The notes: generated from the letters alone by a model not told the origin. Positions 43,733 through 55,399 are shown, counted from the stretch's first letter. The stretch: DNA of 64,000 nt from Donghicola mangrovi (GCF_013377535.1 NZ_JABCJE010000003.1:310001-374000), one strand, 5' to 3'. Program-made: numbers and translations.

Positions 43733-45523
43733 TTGAGCGTCAAAGACGCCGTTTTCAGTGGTGCGATTATGCTAGGAATTTCATTATTTTCCTTATTGAT
43801 GAGCTATGGGATCTACAACGTTCTGGCCGACCAGTACGATTGGAATGGCTCTGACAATTCCAACGGATCAGAGGACGAGAGCTATCACGACGATGGCCAG
43901 ACCGAGGACGAAGCCCACAATGGCTCCGGCTCGACCGACGATCAGAGCAGCAGCGACGGATCGGACTCCAGCAGCAATAGCGGGGATGACGGATCGAGCG
44001 GCGACGGGTCCTCGGATATTATCGGGGATGAGAACGATGACGACCTGTCCGGCACCGAGGGTGACGATACCATCGACGGCATGGAAGGGGACGATACGCT
44101 GACCGGCGGCGCGGGGGCGGACTGGCTCTCGGGGTATACGGGCGATGACGCGTTGAACGGCGAAGGCTGGCGCGATGTTATCGACGGCGGCTCGGGCAGT
44201 GACACCCTTGATGGCGGCAACGCCGAGGATCTGCTCTATGGCGGAGCCGGTGCGGATACACTGCTTGGTGGCGGGCAGGCGGACACCCTGTTTGGCGGCA
44301 ACGGCAACGACCTGCTGGACGGCCAGAGCGGCAATGATTTTCTGATCGATGTCAGTGGCAACAACACCCTGATTGGTGGCACGGGCGGGGATGTGATCAT
44401 TTCTACTGGTGACTTTAGCGCGCTTAGTACGTCTTCAGATGATTTGGGCGTCGGATCCATCTTCTCAGAGCTATCGAACGGTCTGACAGTCGCATTGAAC
44501 AACGAAACCATCGCGGTTGCGTTGGACCGTGCAGACGCCAGCGGTGCCGATCTGATCGAGGGCGGCGCGGGCTATGACATGATCGCCTTTGGTCCGGGGG
44601 ATACGGCGTCGGGCGGCGAAGGTTCGGATTACTTTGCAGTCGTTCAGCATCAGATGCTTGATGGCGCATCACCGGCCACCATCACCGATTACGAGGCCCG
44701 TGATGACATCGAGTACATCTACTCTGCCACCACCGGCATCCCCGATCTGAGCATCGAAGAGACCGACACCGGCGTGAACCTCTATGATGGCGAGACGCTG
44801 GTGATGGTAATCAACGGCGATACCGAAGGCTTCACGCTGGATAACATCACGCTGTCCTCCTTGGATGCGGTGGATACCAATGACGGGGACGATGATCTGA
44901 CCGGCGGTTCGGGCGATGATGTGATGTTCCTGCAGGACGGCGACGACCGTGCCTCGGGCGAGGCTGGTGACGACATTCTGGTCGGCGGCGACGGCAAGGA
45001 CACCCTGTCGGGCGGTGCTGGCGATGACCAGCTGAAGGGCGGCGATCAGGCCGACAAGCTGAACGGTGGGACAGGGGATGACACCCTGAATGGCGTTGCG
45101 GCCGATGATATCCATGTCGATTTCTATAGCTCTGATGGCGAGGGCTTTGCCGACATCGTGTTCGACAGCCAGACCCGCTCAGATGGGACAGACCTTCTGG
45201 ACGGCGGCTACGGGGACGACCTGCTGCTGGTCGGCGCAGGGGATACTGCCATCGGGGGCGAGGGCGACGATCTGTTCGTTCTGATCGATCACGACGGCGG
45301 AGCCCAAATCGCTGTGGTCGAGGATTTTAACCCTGCTGACGATTACCTGATGGTCAAGTATTGGGGCAGCGCGACGCCCGAACTGACGGCCTCGGTCGAT
45401 GCGGACGGGTACACGGTGCTGGCGCTGGACGGCAAAGACCTGTTCCTGATCAAGACCGTGCTACCCGAGGGCTACGACATCCTGAACGCTGTCGCGCTGG
45501 AGCATTTCAGCGGCGCGGCCTGA
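43733..45523 (+). CDS. RTX calcium-binding repeat protein with N-terminal membrane anchor
   Basis: 596 aa from a TTG start (alternative ATG at 43769). One hydrophobic segment near residues 7-31 (FSGAIMLGISLFSLLM) is followed by a Ser/Asp/Gly-rich spacer to ~100. The rest is two similar modules: a nonapeptide array (GGxGxDxLx, residues ~103-205 and ~382-460), then a linker with 'D-L-[IL]-[ED]-GG-x-G-x-D', GDTAxGGEG and a beta-rich tail. Acidic and probably calcium-folded. No type I secretion genes are adjacent, and a hydrophobic N-terminus is unusual for T1SS substrates. The upstream 230 bp is A/T-rich. Function unknown. Confidence 0.75.
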   Translation: MSVKDAVFSGAIMLGISLFSLLMSYGIYNVLADQYDWNGSDNSNGSEDESYHDDGQTEDEAHNGSGSTDDQSSSDGSDSSSNSGDDGSSGDGSSDIIGDENDDDLSGTEGDDTIDGMEGDDTLTGGAGADWLSGYTGDDALNGEGWRDVIDGGSGSDTLDGGNAEDLLYGGAGADTLLGGGQADTLFGGNGNDLLDGQSGNDFLIDVSGNNTLIGGTGGDVIISTGDFSALSTSSDDLGVGSIFSELSNGLTVALNNETIAVALDRADASGADLIEGGAGYDMIAFGPGDTASGGEGSDYFAVVQHQMLDGASPATITDYEARDDIEYIYSATTGIPDLSIEETDTGVNLYDGETLVMVINGDTEGFTLDNITLSSLDAVDTNDGDDDLTGGSGDDVMFLQDGDDRASGEAGDDILVGGDGKDTLSGGAGDDQLKGGDQADKLNGGTGDDTLNGVAADDIHVDFYSSDGEGFADIVFDSQTRSDGTDLLDGGYGDDLLLVGAGDTAIGGEGDDLFVLIDHDGGAQIAVVEDFNPADDYLMVKYWGSATPELTASVDADGYTVLALDGKDLFLIKTVLPEGYDILNAVALEHFSGAA

Positions 45524-45547
45524 TCGCAGCCCGAACGGCTAACGAAA

Positions 45548-45571
45548 AAAGCCGCCCTTCGGGGCGGCTTT
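45548..45571. terminator. bidirectional intrinsic terminator
   Basis: Stem AAAGCCGCCC/GGGCGGCTTT with TTCG loop, between the convergent RTX gene and gltA. Confidence 0.92.
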
Positions 45572-45595
45572 CTTGTTTTCCGGGGAAACTCGCGA

Positions 45596-46891
45596 TTAGC
45601 GGTTTTCGATGTCGGTGTAGTCGCGTGCGTTCTCGCCGAGGTACAGCTGACGGGGACGGCCGATTTTCATCTGCGGATCCGACAGCTGCTCTTTCCACTG
45701 CGAAATCCAGCCTACGGTACGCGACAGCGCGAAGATCGGGGTAAACATCGAGGTCGGGAAGCCCATCGCCTCGAGGATGATGCCCGAGTAGAAGTCGACG
45801 TTCGGGAACAGCTTCTTCTCGACGAAGTAGGGGTCGCTCAGGGCGATCTGTTCCAGTTCCTTGGCAACCTGCAGCAGCGGGTTGTTTTCGACACCCAGCA
45901 GTTCCAGAACTTCGTCTGCCGACTGCTTCATCACGGTCGCGCGGGGGTCCATGTTCTTGTAGACGCGGTGACCAAAGCCCATCAGACGGAACGGATCGTT
46001 CTTGTCCTTGGCGCGGGCGATGTACTCGGGGATGCGATCGACGGTGCCGATTTCCTTGAGCATTTCCAGACATGCCTGGTTTGCGCCGCCGTGTGCGGGG
46101 CCCCAGAGGCAGGCGATGCCGGCTGCGATACACGCAAAGGGGTTCGCGCCCGACGACGATGCCAGACGAACGGTCGAGGTCGACGCGTTCTGCTCGTGGT
46201 CAGCGTGCAGGGTAAAGATGCGGTCCATTGCGCGGGCGAGGATCGGGTCCACGTGGTACTGCTCTGCGGGAACGGCAAAGCACATGTGGATGAAGTTTGC
46301 TGCGTAATCCAGATCGTTGCGCGGATACACGAAGGGCTGACCGATCGAGTATTTATACGCCATTGCCGCGATGGTGGGCATCTTGGCGATCAGGCGGTGC
46401 GAAGCGATCTCACGCTGGCGGGGGTCCGAAATATCGGTCGAGTCGTGATAAAACGCCGACATGGCGCCAACCACACCCACCATGGTGGCCATGGGGTGCG
46501 CGTCACGACGGAACCCACGGAAGAACATGTGCATCTGTTCGTGGATCATGGTGTGACGGGTGATGGTGGTTTCGAAATCTTCCAGCTCGGCTGCGGTGGG
46601 CAGGTGTCCGTACAGCAGCAGGAAGCAGACTTCGAGGTAATGCGACTGACCGGCCAGCTGGTCGATGGGGTAGCCACGGTGCATCAGCTCGCCTTTTTCA
46701 CCGTCGATATAGGTGATGGTGCTGTCGCACGCTGCGGTCGAGGTGAAGCCCGGGTCGTAGGTGAAAACACCTGCCTGACCGTAGAGCTTGCGGATATCGA
46801 GCACATCAGGGCCCACGGTGGGCGAGAGGATCGGCAGATCGTAGGTGTTCTCGCCAATCGTCAGCTTCGCGGTCTTAGTATTTTCAGCCAT
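45596..46891 (-). CDS. gltA: citrate synthase
   Basis: 431-aa hexameric-type citrate synthase, entry step of the TCA cycle. The N-terminal beta domain holds [51 protein letters not shown] follows. The catalytic His regions are [17 protein letters not shown] and [16 protein letters not shown], and [17 protein letters not shown] closes the acyl-CoA site. MAENTKTA is chosen as start because AAGAGGA is 6 nt upstream. Terminated by the hairpin before the RTX gene. Confidence 0.97.
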   Translation of the reverse strand: MAENTKTAKLTIGENTYDLPILSPTVGPDVLDIRKLYGQAGVFTYDPGFTSTAACDSTITYIDGEKGELMHRGYPIDQLAGQSHYLEVCFLLLYGHLPTAAELEDFETTITRHTMIHEQMHMFFRGFRRDAHPMATMVGVVGAMSAFYHDSTDISDPRQREIASHRLIAKMPTIAAMAYKYSIGQPFVYPRNDLDYAANFIHMCFAVPAEQYHVDPILARAMDRIFTLHADHEQNASTSTVRLASSSGANPFACIAAGIACLWGPAHGGANQACLEMLKEIGTVDRIPEYIARAKDKNDPFRLMGFGHRVYKNMDPRATVMKQSADEVLELLGVENNPLLQVAKELEQIALSDPYFVEKKLFPNVDFYSGIILEAMGFPTSMFTPIFALSRTVGWISQWKEQLSDPQMKIGRPRQLYLGENARDYTDIENR

Positions 46892-46986
46892 CGTCATTCC
46901 TCTTGAAATGCCCTTGGACGCGGGGTCCAAAGGCGACCTCCCGTGGTCGGTAAAACGACCGGGGTACGCTCTATTCTAGTCCCTTA

Positions 46987-47008
46987 TTCCGGCCAGTGGA
47001 GGCCGGAA
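46987..47008. other. hairpin between gltX and gltA
   Basis: 8-bp stem TTCCGGCC/GGCCGGAA with a 6-nt loop in the 145-bp gap. It has no adjacent T-run on the minus strand, so it is at most a weak gltX terminator. Confidence 0.35.
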
Positions 47009-47036
47009 GCGGGTTCTTTTTATCAGCACATACGGT

Positions 47037-48440
47037 TCAACCGTTTGCTGCATCGTTAAAGCGGGCAAGAGTTTCCTCGCGCCCGAGAACAATCATCATG
47101 TCGAAAACGCTGGGAGAGACCGAACGACCGGACAGTGCGGCCCGCAAGGGACCGGCAAGCTTGCCAAATTTGAGCCCGCGAGCTTCGGCGAATGTGTTCA
47201 TAACCTCCTCCAGCGCGTCACGGCTCCAGCTAGCATTTTGCAGGTGCGGCGTCAATTCTGACAGTATACCACGGGATACCGTATCAAGGTTTTTCTCGGC
47301 CTTCTCGTCAGGGGCGATGGGGCGCTCGGCGAAAACAAACGCAGCCTTTTCAATGAGTTCCGGGAAAATTTTGGCGCGATCCTTTAGGCAGAACAGCGCA
47401 TTCCCCAGCATCTCTTTTTTCGCGTCCGAAAGTGCGGGCTGATTGGTCGCGGCTAAAAATTCCTCGATTTCCGCCAGAAGCGACGCGTCCTCCGCTATAG
47501 CGATATGCTGGCCGCACAGATTCTCCAGTTTCTTGAAATCGAGGCGAGCAGGTGATTTGCCGATCCCGTTCAGGTCGAACCACTCTTTTGCCTGTTCGTC
47601 GGTGAAAAATTCGTCGTCGCCGTGGCTCCAACCCAGTCGTGCCAGATAGTTACGCATGCCAGCGGCGGGGTAACCCATGGCCTGATATTCCTCGACACCC
47701 AGCGCGCCGTGGCGTTTCGACAGCTTCTTGCCGTCGGGGCCATGGATCAGCGGGATGTGCGCGTAGACCGGCAGGGGCCAGCCCATCGCGGTATAGATGC
47801 CCATCTGGCGCGCCGCGTTGTTCAGGTGGTCGTCGCCGCGGATCACGTGGGTGACGCCCATGTCATAGTCGTCGACCACCACGGCCAACATGTAAACGGG
47901 GGTCCCGTCCGAGCGCAGCAGAACCATGTCGTCCAGCTGGTCGTTGCCGATTTTCACGGTGCCCTGAACTTCGTCCTCGATGATGGTCTGGCCTTCGGTC
48001 GCGGTCTTCAGACGGATCACATAGGGCGCATCGGGGTGAGTGCTGGGATCGGCGTCACGCCAGGGGCTCTGGAACAGGGTGCTGCGGCCCTCTTCTTTGG
48101 CGGCGTCGCGGAAGGCCTGAATTTCGTCCTGAGTGCTGAAGCACTTGTAGGCCTTGCCTTGGGCCAGCAAGTCCAGGGCCACTTCGCGGTGACGGTCGGC
48201 GCGTTCGAACTGGCTGATTGCCTTTCCGTCGTGGTCAAGGCCCAGCCAGTCCAGACCTTTCAGGATCGCGGCGGTCGCTTCGGGGGTCGACCGTTCGCGG
48301 TCGGTATCCTCGATCCGCAGCAGGAATTTGCCGCCACGGCCGCGGGCATATAGCCAGTTGAACAGGGCGGTACGGGCCCCGCCGATATGCAGATAGCCGG
48401 TGGGCGAGGGTGCAAAACGGGTGACTACGGCGGAGGTCAT
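47037..48440 (-). CDS. gltX: glutamate-tRNA ligase
   Basis: 467-aa class I aminoacyl-tRNA synthetase. [26 protein letters not shown] has the HIGH-type motif; [12 protein letters not shown] and YNDYDMG-like [25 protein letters not shown] follow. [14 protein letters not shown] is the KMSKS equivalent, and a helical anticodon-binding C-terminus closes the protein. Length matches the family. Divergent from comEC, with 30 bp between the starts. Confidence 0.96.
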   Translation of the reverse strand: MTSAVVTRFAPSPTGYLHIGGARTALFNWLYARGRGGKFLLRIEDTDRERSTPEATAAILKGLDWLGLDHDGKAISQFERADRHREVALDLLAQGKAYKCFSTQDEIQAFRDAAKEEGRSTLFQSPWRDADPSTHPDAPYVIRLKTATEGQTIIEDEVQGTVKIGNDQLDDMVLLRSDGTPVYMLAVVVDDYDMGVTHVIRGDDHLNNAARQMGIYTAMGWPLPVYAHIPLIHGPDGKKLSKRHGALGVEEYQAMGYPAAGMRNYLARLGWSHGDDEFFTDEQAKEWFDLNGIGKSPARLDFKKLENLCGQHIAIAEDASLLAEIEEFLAATNQPALSDAKKEMLGNALFCLKDRAKIFPELIEKAAFVFAERPIAPDEKAEKNLDTVSRGILSELTPHLQNASWSRDALEEVMNTFAEARGLKFGKLAGPLRAALSGRSVSPSVFDMMIVLGREETLARFNDAANG

Positions 48441-48470
48441 GAGGGGATTTACCTTTGCTTAGGAAAGTTC

Positions 48471-50591
48471 GTGCAGCGTTTGCCCCGTGTCTATCGACCC
48501 CAAATTTGTGTGGCAAGAGTGCGTGCGCTAGCGGCAATCAACGCGGTCTGGCTGAAACAGCAGGGCCATCTGTTCCATTGGACACCGGTTTTTCTGGGGC
48601 TGGGGGTGGCGCTGTACTTTGCGCTGCCGTTCGAGCCGCCCATGTGGCTCTTGTGGACCAGCGCCTGTGCGGCACTGCCTTTGGTGCTGGCGGGGCGGTG
48701 GCTGGGGATTTACTGGGGGCCGCTGGTGATCGCCGCGGCGCTGGTTGCCAGCGGGTACGCCTTGGCCGGGGCCGAGGCGCGGGCCAAGGCCGCCCCCGTT
48801 CTGTCCGGCCGCTACTACGGCCCCCTTCAGGGCCGGATCATCGAGATTGACCGCTCCGGCACAGGCGCGCCGCGGTTGCTGCTGGACCAAGTGGTCTTGG
48901 ACCGCCGCGCCGCGCCCGCCACCGTCCGCGTCTCCCTGCACGGCCCCCAAGACTGGCTCCAGCCCGCCTTGGGCCAAACCGTGATGATGACCGCCCACCT
49001 CTCGCCCCCCTCGGGTCCGGTCGAGCCCGGTGGGTTCGACTTCCAGCGCCACGCGTGGTTCGAGCGACTTGGCGGAGTGGGCTACACCCGCAACCCCGCG
49101 CTTTTGCTGTATGACGCCCCCGAGGAAATGGCCCTGACCGGCCTGCGCCGCGATCTGGTCGCGCGGATCAGGCGCGCCATCCACGGCCAGACCGGCGAGG
49201 TCGCCGCCGCCCTTCTGGCCGGAGACCGTTCCGGTGTGGCCCCGGAAACCGTGGCGGCCTTGCGGGACAGCAATCTGGCGCACCTGCTGGCGATTTCGGG
49301 CCTACACATGGGGCTCTTGGCGGGGCTGGTCTACGGGCTGGTGCGGCGCCTCTTGGTATTGGTGCCCGCATGGGCGCTCTACCTGCCCACCAAGAAAATT
49401 ACCGCCGTCGCCGCGTTGATCTGTGCGGCGGCCTATCTGGCAATCTCTGGGGCCAGCGTGGCGACCCAGCGCGCCTTTGTCATGGTGGCTGTGGGCCTGT
49501 GCGCGGTGCTGGCCGATCGGCAGGTGATTAGCCTGCGCTCTGTCGCGATGGCCGCGCTGGTCCTGCTGGTGCTGCAACCCCACGCGTTGGTCGGGCCGGG
49601 GTTCCAGATGTCCTTTGCCGCCACCACCGGCCTGATCGCGGGCTTTGAGGTCATGCGCCCCCTCCAACAGCGCATCCCGTCCAAGGTCCTGCGCGTGATC
49701 CTTATGACCGTCCTGTCCTCGGCCATGGCAGGCGCCGCGACCGCCCCATTTGCAGCGGCGCATTTCAATCGTCTGACCGATTACGGCTTGGTGGCGAACC
49801 TTCTGGCGACCCCCCTGATGGGCACGCTGATCATGCCCGCTGGAATATTGGGCGTATGCCTGATGCCATTCGGGCTTGAGTGGATCGGCTTTGTGCCCAT
49901 GGGCTGGGGGATCGACTGGGTGCTTGCAGTGGCCTCAGGTGTTTCGGGGCTGCCCTCGGCGGTAACGCCGGTGCCATCCCCGGACGTTGCCAGTTTTGCA
50001 GTCGTGACCGCCGGTGGCCTGATCCTGTGCCTTTGGCAAGGGCGCACCCGATTGGCCGGAGGCCTCCTTTTCGTGGTGGCGGTTGCCTTGTGGCAATCGG
50101 TGAACCGGCCAGAGGGATTGGTGTCCGACGATGGCAGACTGGTGGGTATCCTCGGCGGCGAAGGGCGCGTGCTGAGCCAACCCAAGGGCGCGGGCTTTGT
50201 CGCTCAGGTCTGGCTCGAGAATGACGGCGATCCAGCGGACCAGCCCTCTGCCGCCGCGCGAGAGGGTTGGCAGCGGAATGCGGACGGTTTGCTGGAATGG
50301 CAGGCGGGGGAGTGGCGGATTGTGTCGCTGCGGGGTCGAAGGGAGGCCAATGGGATCGAAACCTGCACCGGAAAGGTCTGGATCATTTCCGATCAGCCCC
50401 GGCCGCAGGACATCGCCAAAGGAGACTGCAAAATCACCACCGCCGAAGATTTGCGCCATAGCGGTGCCCTCGCATTCCGCATCACGGGCGGGGACCTGCA
50501 GATCACGTCGTCTCGGGACATCACCGGCGACCGGCTCTGGAACACCCGCCAAAGAAAAGGGCCCGATCACGGGCCCCAAGCAGATCAGTAG
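48471..50591 (+). CDS. comEC: ComEC/Rec2-family DNA-uptake channel protein
   Basis: 706-aa polytopic protein for import of single-stranded DNA across the inner membrane. A GTG start with AGGA 5 nt upstream is chosen ([10 protein letters not shown]). An N-terminal DUF4131-type region (residues ~30-200) is followed by the competence domain, with [25 protein letters not shown] (the [10 protein letters not shown] hallmark), [21 protein letters not shown] and [17 protein letters not shown]. The C-terminal metallo-beta-lactamase-like part is short and lacks the usual metal motif. The 3' end overlaps convergent lexA by 7 bp and contains the lexA terminator. Confidence 0.9.
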   Translation: MQRLPRVYRPQICVARVRALAAINAVWLKQQGHLFHWTPVFLGLGVALYFALPFEPPMWLLWTSACAALPLVLAGRWLGIYWGPLVIAAALVASGYALAGAEARAKAAPVLSGRYYGPLQGRIIEIDRSGTGAPRLLLDQVVLDRRAAPATVRVSLHGPQDWLQPALGQTVMMTAHLSPPSGPVEPGGFDFQRHAWFERLGGVGYTRNPALLLYDAPEEMALTGLRRDLVARIRRAIHGQTGEVAAALLAGDRSGVAPETVAALRDSNLAHLLAISGLHMGLLAGLVYGLVRRLLVLVPAWALYLPTKKITAVAALICAAAYLAISGASVATQRAFVMVAVGLCAVLADRQVISLRSVAMAALVLLVLQPHALVGPGFQMSFAATTGLIAGFEVMRPLQQRIPSKVLRVILMTVLSSAMAGAATAPFAAAHFNRLTDYGLVANLLATPLMGTLIMPAGILGVCLMPFGLEWIGFVPMGWGIDWVLAVASGVSGLPSAVTPVPSPDVASFAVVTAGGLILCLWQGRTRLAGGLLFVVAVALWQSVNRPEGLVSDDGRLVGILGGEGRVLSQPKGAGFVAQVWLENDGDPADQPSAAAREGWQRNADGLLEWQAGEWRIVSLRGRREANGIETCTGKVWIISDQPRPQDIAKGDCKITTAEDLRHSGALAFRITGGDLQITSSRDITGDRLWNTRQRKGPDHGPQADQ
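50559..50576 (-). terminator. lexA intrinsic terminator inside the comEC 3' end
   Basis: Stem GGGCCCG/CGGGCCC with loop of 4 nt; on the minus strand it is followed by TTTTCTTT, just after the lexA stop. It lies in comEC coding sequence. Confidence 0.8.
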
Positions 50592-51277
50592 CTGCGGATC
50601 AGGCCCACAAGGCGGCCCTGGATTTCCACCTGACCCTCGCGGAACACGCGGGTCTCGTAGTCGGGGTTTGCAGCCTCGAGCGCGATGGAGCTGCCGTTCT
50701 TGCGATAGGTTTTCAGGGTGGCTTCATACCCCTCGACCTGAGCAACGACGATGTCGCCGTTCTTGACGCTCTCGGTCTCCTCGATGATGACCAGATCGCC
50801 GTCGTTGATACCAGCCTCGATCATCGAGTCCCCGCGCACCTCTAGGGCATAGTGGTTCCCGCGGCTGCGCAACATCATGCCCGGCACGGCCACGCTGGTG
50901 TCACCGTCACCAATCGCCTCGATCGGGACACCGGCGGCGATGCGGCCCATCAGCGGCAGTTCGGCCACGTCGCCACGCTCAACAGGAATACCGCGCGGGG
51001 CAGGGGCGGGCGCGGGGGCCGGTTTGTCGCCCTGAATAACCTTGGGGACGAAGCCGCCCATCGCATCGGGCAGTTTCACAATCTCGATGGCGCGGGCGCG
51101 GTGTGCCATGCGGCGGATGAACCCGCGTTCCTCCAACGCCGTGATCAGGCGGTGAATGCCGGACTTGGAGCGCAGATCCAGTGCCTCTTTCATCTCGTCG
51201 AACGAGGGCGGCACGCCGTCGCGCTGTACCCGCTCGTGAATGAATTCCAGCAAATCTTTCTGCTTTTTGGTCAGCAT
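50585..51277 (-). CDS. lexA: LexA repressor, SOS regulator
   Basis: 230 aa. The N-terminal winged helix (residues 1-65: [33 protein letters not shown]) has the alphaproteobacterial [21 protein letters not shown] recognition helix. After a Pro/Ala-rich linker (~86-96) comes the S24 peptidase: autocleavage site Ala115-Gly116 (RIAAGVPIE), nucleophile Ser151 (GDSMIEAG), general base Lys189 (ATLKTY). A LexA box 33 nt before the ATG implies autoregulation. Confidence 0.96.
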   Translation of the reverse strand: MLTKKQKDLLEFIHERVQRDGVPPSFDEMKEALDLRSKSGIHRLITALEERGFIRRMAHRARAIEIVKLPDAMGGFVPKVIQGDKPAPAPAPAPRGIPVERGDVAELPLMGRIAAGVPIEAIGDGDTSVAVPGMMLRSRGNHYALEVRGDSMIEAGINDGDLVIIEETESVKNGDIVVAQVEGYEATLKTYRKNGSSIALEAANPDYETRVFREGQVEIQGRLVGLIRSY

Positions 51278-51309
51278 CGGTGCCCCCGGACAATCAATAT
51301 CTAGGGTTT

Positions 51310-51324
51310 GTTCTACCTGTGTTC
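51310..51324. promoter_or_regulatory. LexA box upstream of lexA
   Basis: GTTC-TACCTGT-GTTC, an exact match to the alphaproteobacterial consensus GTTC-N7-GTTC, in the gap between moeA and lexA. It supports a separate, self-repressed lexA promoter. Confidence 0.9.
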
Positions 51325-51347
51325 CCGTTTTGTGTCAATTGGGACCG

Positions 51348-52520
51348 CTAAATTGCGATATATTCGACCGTGGCCCCGATATCTTGGGCGGGGTCGCGGA
51401 CGGGGCGCACCAAGAGCGCGTTGGCATCCGCCAGTATCCCCAGCAGCGACGAATCCTGATTGTCGTAAGCGTTGATTTCGCCTGCCTCGACCCGTGCGCG
51501 CATGTAATGCTCTCGGGGGCCGTTCGCGGCCAAGGGCGCAGCCAGCCGCGCGGTCAGGCGGGGCGCCGCCGCAGCGGGCAGGCCGAGCATCACGTCGATC
51601 AACGGGCACAGGAAAATCTGGCCGCAGACCAGCGCCGAAACAGGGTTACCGGGCAGGCCGACCATCGCCATGTCGCCCAATTTGCCCGCCATCAGCGGTT
51701 TGCCCGGACGCATTGCGATTTTGTAGAAACTGGTTTCCATTCCCAGATCGGCGGCCACAGGCGCAACCAGATCATGGTCGCCGACCGACGCGCCGCCGAT
51801 AGTCACCACCAGATCGGCCCCGCGGGCCAGATCAAAGCCCAGACGCAACGCTTCGTGGGTGTCGCGGGCGATGGGCAGCATACGCACTTCGGCCCCGCGC
51901 GATTCCAGCAGCGCCTTTAGGCCAAAGTTATTGCTGGCGATGATCTGGTCGTCTTTGGGCGTTTCGCCGGGCATGACCAGCTCGTTTCCGGTGGCCATGA
52001 TCGCCACGATGGGGCGGCGGGTGACGGGCAGCTTGGGCAGGTTCATCGCCGCCGCCAGCGCGATATGGGCGGGGGACAGGCGGCGCGGGCCGGCCAGTTC
52101 GGCTCCTTCGACGAAATCGCCGCCAGCGGGGCGGATGTTCGATCCGCTGTCCAGATTGTCCTTCAGGGTGATGGTGTCGCCGGTGCGCTCGACATCCTCT
52201 TGGATCACCACGTGGCTGGCCCCCGAGGGGATCGGCGCGCCGGTGAAAATCCGCACTGCCTGACCCAAGGCCACCACGCCGTCAAAGGCATGGCCTGCGG
52301 CGGCCTCTCCGATCACGGTGAACTTTGCGCCGGGGGCGACCAGATCGCCGACCACCGCGTAGCCATCCATCGCGGACGCGGCAAAGGGCGGCTGGGTGCG
52401 GCGGGCCTTCACTGTGCGGGCCAACACGCGGCCCGCGCAATCGGTCAAAGCAACGTCCTCGGCCTCCAGAGGCCGAACCAGCGCGAACAAGCGGTCAAGA
52501 GCCTCTGCGACGGGGATCAT
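51348..52520 (-). CDS. moeA: molybdopterin molybdenumtransferase
   Basis: 390-aa enzyme inserting molybdate into adenylylated molybdopterin. [99 protein letters not shown] and [29 protein letters not shown] are all family signatures in order. It overlaps moaC by 4 bp and follows it in the trp-mo operon. Confidence 0.95.
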   Translation of the reverse strand: MIPVAEALDRLFALVRPLEAEDVALTDCAGRVLARTVKARRTQPPFAASAMDGYAVVGDLVAPGAKFTVIGEAAAGHAFDGVVALGQAVRIFTGAPIPSGASHVVIQEDVERTGDTITLKDNLDSGSNIRPAGGDFVEGAELAGPRRLSPAHIALAAAMNLPKLPVTRRPIVAIMATGNELVMPGETPKDDQIIASNNFGLKALLESRGAEVRMLPIARDTHEALRLGFDLARGADLVVTIGGASVGDHDLVAPVAADLGMETSFYKIAMRPGKPLMAGKLGDMAMVGLPGNPVSALVCGQIFLCPLIDVMLGLPAAAAPRLTARLAAPLAANGPREHYMRARVEAGEINAYDNQDSSLLGILADANALLVRPVRDPAQDIGATVEYIAI

Positions 52521-52993
52521 TCTGCCTCGATCCTTCCGGATTTGCCGCCGTCTTTCAGCGTCACACGAATACCGCCGATTTCCATGTACTTATCGACCGC
52601 CTTGACCATGTCATAGACGGTCAGCGCGGCGGTGCTAACGGCGGTCAGGGCCTCCATCTCGACGCCGGTCTGGCCGGTGGTCTTGACGGTTGCGGTGATC
52701 TGCACGCCGGGCAGGTCGGTGTCGATTTCCAGATCGACCGAGACCTTGGTGATCGGCAGCGGGTGGCACAGTGGGATCAACTCGGGCGTCTTTTTGCAGC
52801 CCATGATCCCGGCAAGGCGGGCGATGCCCAAAACGTCGCCCTTTTTGGCGCCGCCGTCTGCGATCATCTCCATGGTGGCGGGGGCCATGCGGACCCAGCC
52901 CTTGGCGGTGGCGATGCGGCTGGTGACGGCCTTGTCGGACACGTCGACCATGTGGGCCTGGCCCGCTTCGTTGAAATGGGTCAGGCCGGTCAT
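52517..52993 (-). CDS. moaC: cyclic pyranopterin monophosphate synthase
   Basis: 158-aa MoaC, second step of molybdenum cofactor synthesis after Moa[93 protein letters not shown] are the hallmark segments. Its start overlaps the trpC stop by 1 nt. Confidence 0.96.
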   Translation of the reverse strand: MTGLTHFNEAGQAHMVDVSDKAVTSRIATAKGWVRMAPATMEMIADGGAKKGDVLGIARLAGIMGCKKTPELIPLCHPLPITKVSVDLEIDTDLPGVQITATVKTTGQTGVEMEALTAVSTAALTVYDMVKAVDKYMEIGGIRVTLKDGGKSGRIEAE

Positions 52994-53805
52994 TACAGCG
53001 CTCCGGAAGTCAGGGGATTTGCCAGCAGATCGCGGGTGGCGGTGGCCACGTCGTCCTTGCGCATCAGGCTTTCGCCGATCAGGAAGGTGCGGGCGCCATA
53101 GCGGGCGATGTCGGCCAGATCCTCGGGGGTGAACAGACCCGATTCCGACACGATCAGGCGATCCGCAGGGACCAGTTTCGCCAGCGTCTTGGTGGTGTCC
53201 AAGGTGGTTTCAAAGGTCTTGAGGTTGCGGTTGTTGATGCCCATCAGAGGGGACTTCAGCGCGGTGGCGCGTTCCAGTTCCTCTTGGTCGTGGACCTCGA
53301 TCAGAACGGACATGCCCCAGCCAAAGGCCGCGTCTTCCAGTTCCTGCGCCTGCGCATCGCTGACAGAGGCCATGATGATCAGGATACAGTCGGCCCCCAG
53401 CGCGCGCGCTTCGGCCACCTGATAGGTGTCGTACATGAAGTCCTTGCGCAGGGCGGGCAGGCTGGTGGCCTCTCGTGCCTGAACCAGGAATTCCTTTGCC
53501 CCTTGGAAGCTGGGTGTGTCGGTCAGCACCGACAGACAGGTCGCGCCGCCATCCTCATAGGCCTTGGCCAAAGTCGCGGGATCGAAATCGGCGCGGATCA
53601 GACCCTTGGAGGGGCTGGCCTTTTTTACCTCGGCGATCAGGCCGTACCCTTCGCGGGATGCCTTCATCAGGCTGTCGGCAAAGGGGCGCACGGGGCCTGC
53701 ATCACGGGCGGCGGCCTCGACCTCGGCCAGCGAACGGGCGGCTTTGTCGGCGGCGACCTCTTCCAGCTTGTAGGCTTTGATCTTGTCTAGGATGGTCCCG
53801 CTCAT
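52993..53805 (-). CDS. trpC: indole-3-glycerol phosphate synthase
   Basis: 270-aa TIM-barrel enzyme of tryptophan synthesis, monofunctional. [21 protein letters not shown] opens; [41 protein letters not shown] has the catalytic lysine and phosphate site. [28 protein letters not shown] and [17 protein letters not shown] follow. It overlaps trpD by 4 bp. Confidence 0.96.
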   Translation of the reverse strand: MSGTILDKIKAYKLEEVAADKAARSLAEVEAAARDAGPVRPFADSLMKASREGYGLIAEVKKASPSKGLIRADFDPATLAKAYEDGGATCLSVLTDTPSFQGAKEFLVQAREATSLPALRKDFMYDTYQVAEARALGADCILIIMASVSDAQAQELEDAAFGWGMSVLIEVHDQEELERATALKSPLMGINNRNLKTFETTLDTTKTLAKLVPADRLIVSESGLFTPEDLADIARYGARTFLIGESLMRKDDVATATRDLLANPLTSGAL

Positions 53806-54821
53806 GCTGCCCCCGAAGTGATTTTGGCCAGCGTTTCCACGGCCTTGATGGCTGCACCACTGTCGATGCTTTCGGCCGCGATGGCGACCCCTTCTTTCAG
53901 GTCGGATGCCTTGTCGGCCACGACCAGCGCGGCGGCCGCGTTCAGCAGAACCGCGTCACGATACGCGCCCGCTTCGCCCCTGAACAGGTTCAGCATGGCC
54001 TGACCGTTTTCCTCGGGAGTGCCGCCAAGGATATCCTTGAGGCGGTGCACCGGCAGGCCAGCATCCTCGGGGTGGATTTCGCGGGTGTGGATTGCGCCAT
54101 TCTCCAGCGCGGCCACGGCGGTGGTGCCGGTGATCGCTATCTCGTCGGTGCCGTCCGAGCCATGGACTAGCCACGCCTTTTCAGAGCCAAGCTGCTGCAG
54201 GGTCTCGGCCATCGGGTGGATCAAGTCGATCGCAAAGGCGCCGGTCAGCTGGCGCTTGACCCCAGCGGGGTTGGTCAGCGGGCCAAGGATGTTGAAGATC
54301 GTCTTGCAGCCCAACTCGGTGCGCACGCCCATGACGTGTTTCATCACTGGATGGTGCATGGGGGCCATCAGGAAGCCGATATTCGCTTCGGCCAGCGCAC
54401 GCTCGACCACGTCGGCGGCAACCATAACCTCGATCCCCAGAACACCCAGCGCGTCCGCGGCACCGGCCAAGGACGACAGCTTGCGGTTGCCATGTTTCGC
54501 CACGGGAACGCCAGCGCCAGCCACGACGAACGCGGTCGCGGTGCTGATGTTCAGGGTGCCCATGCCGTCACCACCGGTGCCCACGATGTCCATCGCCCCC
54601 TCGGGCGCGGTCACCGGTACGCAGCGGGCGCGCATGGCAGCAGCGGCGGCGGCGTATTCGGACACCGACTCGCCACGGGCGCGCATCGCCATTAGCAAGC
54701 CACCGACCTGCGCGGGGGTCGCTTCGCCCTCGAACAGGATATTGAACGCCTCATTGGCCTGAGAGCGGCTCAGGGGGCCTTCGGATGCGGCATAGATCAG
54801 GGGCTTGATCGCGTCACTCAT
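53802..54821 (-). CDS. trpD: anthranilate phosphoribosyltransferase
   Basis: 339-aa enzyme joining anthranilate to [70 protein letters not shown] (PRPP loop), [23 protein letters not shown] and [18 protein letters not shown] are the usual blocks. Translationally coupled to trpG before it and trpC after it. Confidence 0.96.
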   Translation of the reverse strand: MSDAIKPLIYAASEGPLSRSQANEAFNILFEGEATPAQVGGLLMAMRARGESVSEYAAAAAAMRARCVPVTAPEGAMDIVGTGGDGMGTLNISTATAFVVAGAGVPVAKHGNRKLSSLAGAADALGVLGIEVMVAADVVERALAEANIGFLMAPMHHPVMKHVMGVRTELGCKTIFNILGPLTNPAGVKRQLTGAFAIDLIHPMAETLQQLGSEKAWLVHGSDGTDEIAITGTTAVAALENGAIHTREIHPEDAGLPVHRLKDILGGTPEENGQAMLNLFRGEAGAYRDAVLLNAAAALVVADKASDLKEGVAIAAESIDSGAAIKAVETLAKITSGAA

Positions 54822-55399
54822 GCGGGCACCTTCATTTCGTTCAGGAAGTTTTTCAGCAGCGCGTGACCGTGCTGGCTGGCAATCGACTCGGGGTGGAACT
54901 GGACGCCGTGAATCGGCAGCTCTTTGTGCTGCAGACCCATGATGGTGCCGTCCGATAGCTCGGCGGTCACTTCCAGACAGTCGGGCAGGGTCGCCCGATC
55001 CACAACCAGCGAATGATAGCGCGTTGCCTCAAAGGGCGAGGGCAGTCCGGCGAACAGCCCCTTACCGGTGTGATGCATGGTGCCCATCTTGCCGTGCACA
55101 ATCTCGTGGCAGCGGACCACATTCCCGCCAAAAGCCTGACCAATGGTCTGGTGGCCCAAGCAGACGCCCATCAGGGGGGTCTTGGTTTCCGCAGCCGCCG
55201 CCGTCAGGGCCAGACAAATACCAGCCTGATCGGGATCGCAGGGTCCGGGCGACAGCAGAATCCCCGCGGGTTTCAACGCCATAGCCTGTTGCACATCGAG
55301 CGCATCATTCCGCTTGACGACAACATCAGCGCCCAACTCGCCTAGATAGTGTACCAGATTGTAAGTAAAGCTGTCATAGTTATCGATCAGCAGAAGCAT
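54818..55399 (-). CDS. trpG: anthranilate synthase glutamine amidotransferase subunit
   Basis: 193-aa class I amidotransferase that supplies ammonia to Trp[27 protein letters not shown] opens; the catalytic triad is Cys80 in [17 protein letters not shown] plus the His and Glu in [12 protein letters not shown]. The start at MLLLID follows AAGG; the longer frame is not supported. It heads the trpGDC-moaC-moeA operon, while trpE is elsewhere (56992). The same protein may serve para-aminobenzoate synthesis. Confidence 0.94.
   Translation of the reverse strand: MLLLIDNYDSFTYNLVHYLGELGADVVVKRNDALDVQQAMALKPAGILLSPGPCDPDQAGICLALTAAAAETKTPLMGVCLGHQTIGQAFGGNVVRCHEIVHGKMGTMHHTGKGLFAGLPSPFEATRYHSLVVDRATLPDCLEVTAELSDGTIMGLQHKELPIHGVQFHPESIASQHGHALLKNFLNEMKVPA

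Noticed and set aside
48467-48481. Near LexA box GTTC-N7-GTTT at the comEC start
   Set aside because: The second half-site has a mismatch and it covers the start codon; one 7-of-8 match is expected by chance in 64 kb.
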